A stretch of DNA of 64,000 nt. Origin: Myoxocephalus aenaeus. Lineage: Eukaryota > Chordata > Actinopteri > Perciformes > Cottidae. Position 1 is the stretch's first letter. Every line of letters starts with the position of its first letter. This document shows positions 62,198-64,000 of this stretch, piece after piece. A model generated the notes under the pieces. That model was not told the origin of the DNA and did not search any database. It saw only the letters and a program-made list of their open reading frames with translations. The stretch is taken from the NCBI GenBank assembly GCA_038501785.1, contig JBAMJR010000047.1:5233501-5297500 (forward strand). Reading direction: 5' to 3'. Made by a program: the position numbers and the translations under genes.

Positions 62198-62199
<2 letters not shown>
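60158..62199. other. Non-coding interval
   Basis: 60390-60620 is GC-balanced and might be conserved. Overlapping minus frames (60249-60596) have no recognisable domain. An A12 run lies near 61620-61632. No gene is supported. Confidence 0.4.

Positions 62200-62251
<52 letters not shown>
62200..62251. repeat. Pure (AT)n, about 25 copies
   Basis: A 52-bp TA/AT array without interruption. It is fully self-complementary and so can extrude a cruciform. Confidence 0.99.
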
Positions 62252-62252
<1 letters not shown>

Positions 62253-63595
62253 TTTGTGTGAGTCAGATGTGACCTTTTAGAGGTAACACTAGTTTTTTCT
62301 TCTTCCGCGTTTATTTTGGTGAAGCCTCTGGGGACGAGCGCTTTTAATTCTCTATTTCAGACTGCAAGTGAAAGAAAGAGTATCAGTCGAAAGAATCAAA
62401 GCTTTTTCCTGTAGATAATTGCAGACGCCCAGCAGCGATGATAAAATCCCCCTGTCCTTCACTCGAGAATATTTCTATAAAGGTCAAAATAGCAATAAAC
62501 AACCCCCCCTCCCAAAAAAAAAAAGAGTGTGAAGCTTCTCTCCATTAGAAAGTCCATTTTACCTTCACACATGCACTCAGACGCTTTAAGCAAGTACAAC
62601 AAATCTCTTTATCCCTGCCGCCGTCTTTACAAACATAATCTCCAATTCAAAGAGGAAATCTGTCATAATACCGGCCAAGGTTATTTAAATGAAGCGCATT
62701 GGCGGAGAATGTTCCCACTGTTCCAGGGCACTAAAAGCATCACAGTATGCCTCAGTAGATGCTGCAGGGTTGGGGTTACACACGTATTAGATCAGTGTTG
62801 CACTAGATGTTTGGCATCATCCATGTTTCATTACCATTGGCTCATTAATCAGCTGACTAGAGATGTTCAATCCTGTTCCTACAGCATGGACATTGTGACA
62901 GTAATTTATTACGGGGCTGTTATATAACCATGCATTGTCTTTTAGCTAGGATCCATTATATCCTGTACACTTACTTGTCAACGTATCTGGGACACAAACC
63001 GCTTTTGATTATTTCTCTGGCATCCGTGATGACAGAGAAGAGCTCTGTATCCTTCTCTATTATTTCATCCGACATGGCGTGATTCTAAAGAATTCTTTCG
63101 TTATTCTCTTCTGTGCTTTTATGCACACCGTGTCCTCTCAACCTCTTGTTCAGCGTCCTGTTCAATGGGTTGTACTTCAGGAGGATAGCAAAGCGCCACT
63201 CACTGCAGTGTTTCCTCTGAACAGTACCGAGCACCGACGCCTCGCTGTGACATGCTCGGCAGGGCAGCTCGGGACAGCATGTGTCAGAGTGCACACACAG
63301 GGCTCGTGTCCTGACTTGACACCAACCCTGCTAGTTTGACCGTTCACTTCTGTAATGGGAGGCGAAACCCCGCCATCGCCAACACCAACACGACACACCC
63401 GCCCTCCCTCTCTCTCTCTCCCTCACTGCCTTCTCCCTGAGGCGATGGAGAGACTAGTGGTTGTGCAGTTCCTGCTTTATTGTCCCCCCTCACCCCCGAG
63501 CTCCTCAGTCAGCGAGGCAGGGATCTGGGCCGTAATGAGCAGTCGGTGGGATCGCGTTAACGCTGATACTAATGGGTTCCTACGGTTCAGGAGAA
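62252..63595. other. Non-coding interval, nothing specific recognised
   Basis: A C7-A12 stretch lies near 62504-62524. 62529-62927 is an open plus frame of 132 codons with Cys/His-rich scatter but no zinc-finger spacing that I recognise. A CT tract lies at 63404-63422. Confidence 0.4.
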
Positions 63596-63870
63596 GGGCA
63601 CTCCACTGGAAGGGCATCCAAGATGGAATTCCATCACATTTTCAAAATTTTAAGGGTATTTCATCATGTTTTCTCCAGTGGAAAGTCATCCTAGATCGCA
63701 TTCCAAAGTGGATTTCATCACGTTTTCTCCAGTGAAAATGCATCCTAAAGGAGAATGCCCGTTCTCCATTGGATGAGCATCCCAGAGAGTTTTTTTAATC
63801 ACGTTTTTCCACTTAAAGTGGGATTTTTATCCAATTGTCTCCAGTTGAAGGGCATTCTGGAAGGCACTTT
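63596..63870. repeat. Diverged minisatellite with CCAGTGGAA...TCATC units
   Basis: Units begin CCACTGGAAGGGCATCC (63603), CCAGTGGAAAGTCATCC (near 63674), CCAGTGAAAATGCATCC (near 63730), CCACTTAAAGTGGG and CCAGTTGAAGGGCATTC. Most include a TTTCATCACGTTTTCT-like second half. The period varies from about 40 to 80 bp, so units have gained or lost parts. The plus frame shows echoes such as RFLQ and CFLQWK, which I take as a by-product. Confidence 0.75.
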
Positions 63871-64000
63871 GTCACTTTTGCTGCCCTGATTGTTTACACA
63901 TCAGGGCACCAAAGGTGGTGTTCGCCACTGTGAGAGACAGTGTTCATCCCAGTAGAGCATGTTATTTTCATTTATTTTGTCAGCTTACTTAGCACATGTA
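63871..64000. other. Right-edge non-coding sequence
   Basis: Unique-looking and without a recognised feature. Confidence 0.4.

Noticed and set aside
1..64000. CRISPR array, phage, operon or bacterial defence system
   Set aside because: Sequence texture is vertebrate throughout; no spaced direct repeats with unique spacers and no operon-like gene packing.

Overview
This window looks like ordinary non-coding DNA from a ray-finned fish, probably a percomorph-type teleost. The evidence is about twenty long (CA/TG)n arrays, a good copy of a tRNA-headed SINE of a type I know from teleosts, remnants resembling hAT-Charlie elements, moderate GC content, and no long open reading frame. The longest open frames are only 130-160 codons, and many short ones are just translated CA/TG, CT/GA or GAA repeats. 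I find no bacterial, viral, CRISPR, rRNA or intact tRNA features, and no complete protein-coding gene. The window is best read as a gene desert or the inside of a very large intron.

Layout. 1-9.8 kb: mostly unique DNA with CNE-like blocks (about 0.95-1.4, 2.1-2.4, 2.75-3.06, 5.3-5.5 and 8.2-8.65 kb), a facing (TG)n/(AC)n pair at 7.07-7.26 kb and two neighbouring hairpins at 8.75-8.83 kb. 9.8-16 kb: the repeat-rich part, with a reverse-strand SINE (9.8-10.08), a tRNA-like scrap (10.89), a (GAA)n array (11.68), a stem-loop (11.97) and hAT-like remnants (14.65-14.8 and 15.6-15.86). 16-27 kb: more unique DNA. It holds two pairs of local paralogous elements (17.3/18.9 kb and 25.96/26.47 kb), one isolated exon-like segment on the minus strand (22.87-23.05) and a C23 run. 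27-38.8 kb: microsatellites, a 21-bp minisatellite, a 460-bp purine tract enclosing a perfect RFX-type palindrome, and a second tRNA-like scrap. 38.8-64 kb: long unique stretches, a possible promoter plus a 56-codon ORF (47.9-48.25), a CTCF-like site (55.95), a pure (AT)n tract (62.2) and a diverged minisatellite at the right edge.

How parts may work together. If anything here is functional it is most likely cis-regulatory. The perfect octamer ATGCAAAT/ATTTGCAT occurs at least 13 times by eye, against about 3 expected from rough base composition. Scattered homeodomain, CRE, CCAAT, RFX and CTCF-like sites fit a regulatory gene desert. No target gene can be named from this sequence. All conservation statements are inferences, because no alignment was possible.
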